A DNA stretch of 8,908 nucleotides from Desulfobacterales bacterium (GTDB lineage: Bacteria > Desulfobacterota > DSM-4660 > Desulfatiglandales > Desulfatiglandaceae). The translations under genes and the position numbers were made by a program. Shown in pieces: positions 6,484 through 8,908 of the stretch. Below the pieces are notes generated by a model. The model searched no databases, had not been told where the DNA came from, and saw only the letters and a program-made list of their open reading frames with translations. The stretch is from positions 1 to 8,908 of the forward strand of contig JAIOSR010000063.1 in the NCBI GenBank assembly GCA_021107495.1. The letters run 5' to 3'. The first letter of the stretch is position 1. The number at the start of each line of letters is the position of its first letter.

Positions 6484-6540
6484 GAGGGAACGGGAAGAAG
6501 GGGGGCTTTCGCCATCAGTCCCTTCGTCCCGTAGTCCCTC
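6484..6540 (-). terminator. Long terminator-like hairpin after hppA
   Basis: GAGGGA, ACGGGA and GAAGGG (6484-6502) pair with CCCTTC, TCCCGT and TCCCTC (6520-6540). This makes an 18-bp stem with one mismatch and a 2-nt bulge, capped by a small GGC/GCC hairpin whose loop is GAAA on the minus strand. It begins 27 nt after the hppA stop codon, and the minus strand continues with GGTTTTCC and further T-rich sequence. That position and strength suggest the end of the pth-hppA transcript, although the T-run is short for a canonical intrinsic terminator. On the plus strand it is followed by GGTTTTT after about 9 nt, so it could act both ways. Confidence 0.65.
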
Positions 6541-6567
6541 ATATCTAACGGTTTTTCTATTAGTTTC

Positions 6568-8625
6568 CTACATCAAAAACAGGCCCACAGCGGGCAGAAT
6601 AGGCGCAATAACCAGCGAAACCACAGACATCAACTTGATAAGGATGTTCATGGCCGGACCCGAGGTGTCCTTAAACGGATCACCAACGGTGTCGCCTACT
6701 ACAGCGGCCTTATGGTTGTCGGAGCCTTTTCCGCCAACGTTGCCTTCCTCTATCCACTTTTTCGCATTATCCCATGCACCGCCGGCATTGGCCATGAATA
6801 GGGCCAGAAATGCGCCCATGAGCGTGGCGCCCAAGAGCATACCGCCCAAGGTCTCTTTGCCTAAGAGAAAGCCCACGGCCACAGGGGTAAGCACTGCGAT
6901 GAGGCCCGGGGCCACCATCTCCTTCAGGGCAGAGGTCGTTGCGATGGATACACAGGTCGCGGGGTCCGGTTTGACCCCTTCTTTTCCTTCAAGGAGTCCC
7001 GGGATCTCACGGAACTGTCGCCGGATTTCTTCTACAATTGCAAAAGCGGCCTTACCCACAGACGTCATCGTGAGGGCCGCGCAAAGCATAGGAACCATGC
7101 CGCCTATAAAACAGCCGATCACCACCATCGGGTTCCTGATATCAATGATTGTCAGACCAGCGGACTGGGCAAATGCCACGAACAGGGCCAATGCCGTGAG
7201 GACCGCGGAGCCGATGGCAAACCCTTTGCCAATGGCAGCGGTGGTGTTGCCAAGAGAATCGAGACTGTCCGTGATTTTCCTGGTCTCAGGACCAAGACCC
7301 GCCATTTCCGAGATACCGCCCGCATTGTCCGCGATGGGACCGTAGGCATCCACGGTCATGGTCGCGCCCACAGTTGCCAGCATACCCACGGCGGAAAGAC
7401 CGATGCCGTAGATCCCGGCAGTCTGAAAACCGACGAACGTGGCCACACAGATACCAAGGATGGGGAGATACGTGGACTGCATGCCAACGGCCAGACCGGC
7501 AATAATAACGGTTGCAGGTCCGGTCTTGGTCTGTTCGGCGATACGCTGGACAGGAGGCCCGGAAGTGTAATATTCAGCAAGAAGACCGATTGCAATCCCG
7601 CAGAGGAGACCTGAAAACACGGCCCAGAAAGCGCCCCAGGGCATGCCGAGTGAATTGGTAACGATTGCGGTAAGGATTACAAAAATGATGGCGGCCACAA
7701 AGGTGGTGTACCTCAAGGCCCCTGCCGGGTTTCCTTTCTGAAATATCTTGATGGAGAAGACCCCTATGAAAGAGCTGAGCATGCCTGCCATGACAACCAG
7801 GACTGGCATGGACATGTATTTCAGCTTAATGACTGTGGGATCCAGACCTTTGAGTACAGGAAATTTTGCAAGAAATTCGGGTGTAATGGTCAGGGTGGCG
7901 GCAATGGCAATGGTGGCGATCACCGAGCCGACAAAGGACTCGAAGATATCAGCGCCCATCCCTGCAATATCGCCCACGTTGTCGCCCACATTGTCGGCAA
8001 TAACCCCCGGATTTCGCGGGTCGTCTTCCGGAATACCTGCTTCCACTTTGCCAACTAAGTCGGCCCCAACGTCAGCGGCCTTGGTATACACGCCACCGGC
8101 CACACGGGCAAACAGTGCAATGGAGCTTGCGCCCATGGCAAAGCCGTTTATATACTTTGCGGTCGCAGGGTCACCACCGTAATACCAGAACCAGAAACCA
8201 AGACCTACGAGTCCTAAGCCGGCCACGGCCAGACCCATGACGGAACCTGAAAAATAGGACACATTCAATGCCCTGGCCTGACCCGATTCGGTCGCGGCCT
8301 GGGCCGTACGGGAATTCCCCCTGGTTGCTGCCGTCATACCTGAAAAGCCTGCCAGCATGGAGCAGAAAGCGCCCGTTACAAAGGCAATGGATGTCCTCCA
8401 CTCACCGAGTACAAAGCCCAAAAGTAGAAACACGGCTGCGATAAAAATGACCAAAATAGAATATTCCTTTTTTAAAAAGGCCATGGCACCATCATGAATC
8501 GCCGCTTCAAGTTCCTTCATCAGATCCGTACCGTTGGGCTGTTTTTTGACATAGCCATAGATAAACCAGGCAATGATCAGACTCAAAATCCCTAAAAAGG
8601 GTGCGTAAACAGTTAATCCCTGCAT
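6568..8625 (-). CDS. hppA: Membrane-bound K+-dependent pyrophosphatase (Na+ and/or H+ pumping)
   Basis: This integral inner-membrane pump couples hydrolysis of pyrophosphate to export of H+ or Na+. The 685 residues contain the expected series of about 15-16 hydrophobic segments. Active-site signatures are GGVYTKAADVGADLVGK (177-193), DNVGDNVGDIAG (211-222), ADNAGGISEMAGL (432-444), DNAKKWIEEG (619-628) and VGDTVGDPFKDTSGP (643-657). In GNTTAAIGKGFAIGSA (459-474) the positions that are Lys and Thr in K+-independent enzymes are Ala463 and Gly466, so this is the K+-dependent class. The membrane glutamate lies in FES (Glu229), the arrangement of Na+-pumping or dual Na+/H+ enzymes rather than plant-type H+ pumps; the ion assignment is inference. 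The ATG overlaps the pth stop codon (TGATG) and has a strong AGGAGG. Such pumps save energy in anaerobes, where PPi comes from biosynthesis and sulfate activation. Confidence 0.97.
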   Translation of the reverse strand: MQGLTVYAPFLGILSLIIAWFIYGYVKKQPNGTDLMKELEAAIHDGAMAFLKKEYSILVIFIAAVFLLLGFVLGEWRTSIAFVTGAFCSMLAGFSGMTAATRGNSRTAQAATESGQARALNVSYFSGSVMGLAVAGLGLVGLGFWFWYYGGDPATAKYINGFAMGASSIALFARVAGGVYTKAADVGADLVGKVEAGIPEDDPRNPGVIADNVGDNVGDIAGMGADIFESFVGSVIATIAIAATLTITPEFLAKFPVLKGLDPTVIKLKYMSMPVLVVMAGMLSSFIGVFSIKIFQKGNPAGALRYTTFVAAIIFVILTAIVTNSLGMPWGAFWAVFSGLLCGIAIGLLAEYYTSGPPVQRIAEQTKTGPATVIIAGLAVGMQSTYLPILGICVATFVGFQTAGIYGIGLSAVGMLATVGATMTVDAYGPIADNAGGISEMAGLGPETRKITDSLDSLGNTTAAIGKGFAIGSAVLTALALFVAFAQSAGLTIIDIRNPMVVIGCFIGGMVPMLCAALTMTSVGKAAFAIVEEIRRQFREIPGLLEGKEGVKPDPATCVSIATTSALKEMVAPGLIAVLTPVAVGFLLGKETLGGMLLGATLMGAFLALFMANAGGAWDNAKKWIEEGNVGGKGSDNHKAAVVGDTVGDPFKDTSGPAMNILIKLMSVVSLVIAPILPAVGLFLM

Positions 8626-8908
8626 CAGTTTCTTACCTCCTCATTTAATAAGTTTTGGCAATTGATTTGACTCATTGCCTGTTCAACCCCCTCCGAAACA
8701 ACCGATTCGCATGCCTGAACCGCCATGCGGATCACTCTTTCCATAATTTCCTTTTCGTCGCTGTAAAACGGCGATAGAACATAATCCTCGATACCTTCCC
8801 CGAAACGCGGGCGCCCTATGCCGACCTTGATCCGGGGAAATTGCATACTGCCCAGATGCTGAACAATGGACAGCACGCCCTTGTGCCCGCCTGCGCCGCC
8901 ATTATTGA
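8625..8908 (-). CDS. pth: Peptidyl-tRNA hydrolase, C-terminal part (5' end outside window)
   Basis: Pth releases tRNA from peptidyl-tRNAs that drop off stalled ribosomes. About 94 of an expected 190 residues are visible. The frame runs to the window edge, beginning NNGGAGGHKGVLSIVQHLG, followed by FPRIKVGIGRP and DYVLSPF, all hallmarks of bacterial Pth. The GTG at 8876 is internal (Val), not a start. The catalytic His and Asp of the N-terminal half lie outside the window. In the GGH-x-G block the position that is Asn in E. coli (GGHNG) is Lys, a variant I believe occurs in other Pth proteins. The C terminus is short and contains the Shine-Dalgarno of hppA, with a one-base stop/start overlap, so the two genes form a coupled unit. 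Confidence 0.95.
   Translation of the reverse strand, partial: NNGGAGGHKGVLSIVQHLGSMQFPRIKVGIGRPRFGEGIEDYVLSPFYSDEKEIMERVIRMAVQACESVVSEGVEQAMSQINCQNLLNEEVRN
8636..8641 (-). promoter_or_regulatory. Ribosome binding site of hppA inside pth
   Basis: The minus strand reads AGGAGG, a full anti-16S match, 10 nt before the hppA ATG and within the last codons of pth. It is the strongest such site in the window, and suggests that hppA is made in quantity rather than only by re-initiation after pth. Confidence 0.8.

Noticed and set aside
6443..7345. 300-residue plus-strand reading frame antisense to hppA
   Set aside because: It lies mostly within the certain hppA gene on the other strand, its product is Ser/Pro/Ala-rich without any recognisable family, and its 5' part runs through the hairpin and repeat spacer. 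It is a shadow of hppA codon use.

Overview
The window looks like ordinary chromosomal housekeeping DNA from a Gram-negative, probably anaerobic bacterium of the former Deltaproteobacteria (Desulfobacterota). This is inferred from three things: the run rho-rpmE-prfA-prmC close to carD and rluD, the K+-dependent membrane pyrophosphatase, and a DUF2284-type metal-binding protein. No 16S or other phylogenetic marker is present, so genus and species are open. Every complete gene lies on the minus strand. Only the truncated first gene is on the plus strand, and it converges on prmC.

Layout in plus coordinates: (1) 2-340, the C-terminal end of a DUF2284 cysteine-rich protein, cut by the window edge. 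(2) 341-506, a convergent intergenic spacer with a two-copy direct repeat of about 30 bp. (3) 507-4255, read right to left: rho, rpmE (L31), prfA (RF1) and prmC (the methyltransferase that modifies the GGQ glutamine of release factors). The prfA-prmC junction is an ATGA overlap, while rpmE and prfA are separated by 288 bp containing an imperfect long inverted repeat. (4) 4256-4780, a 525-bp gap that I read as a strong sigma70-type promoter lying directly after the rluD stop codon, followed by a rho leader of roughly 490 nt. (5) 4781-6241, carD followed by rluD. (6) 6242-6567, a spacer with a duplicated, foldable repeat and a strong terminator-like hairpin just after hppA. (7) 6568-8625, hppA, a K+-dependent ion-pumping pyrophosphatase, whose start codon overlaps the stop codon of pth. 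(8) 8625-8908, the C-terminal part of pth, cut by the other edge.

Functionally the window is about gene expression: transcription initiation (CarD), transcription termination (Rho), ribosome structure and maturation (L31, RluD), translation termination (RF1 and PrmC) and peptidyl-tRNA recycling (Pth). A pyrophosphate-driven ion pump is translationally coupled to pth. I found no mobile element, CRISPR array, tRNA or rRNA, and no clear new biological system. The parts most worth a second look are non-coding: the long rho leader, the rpmE-prfA spacer and the two repeat-bearing spacers.
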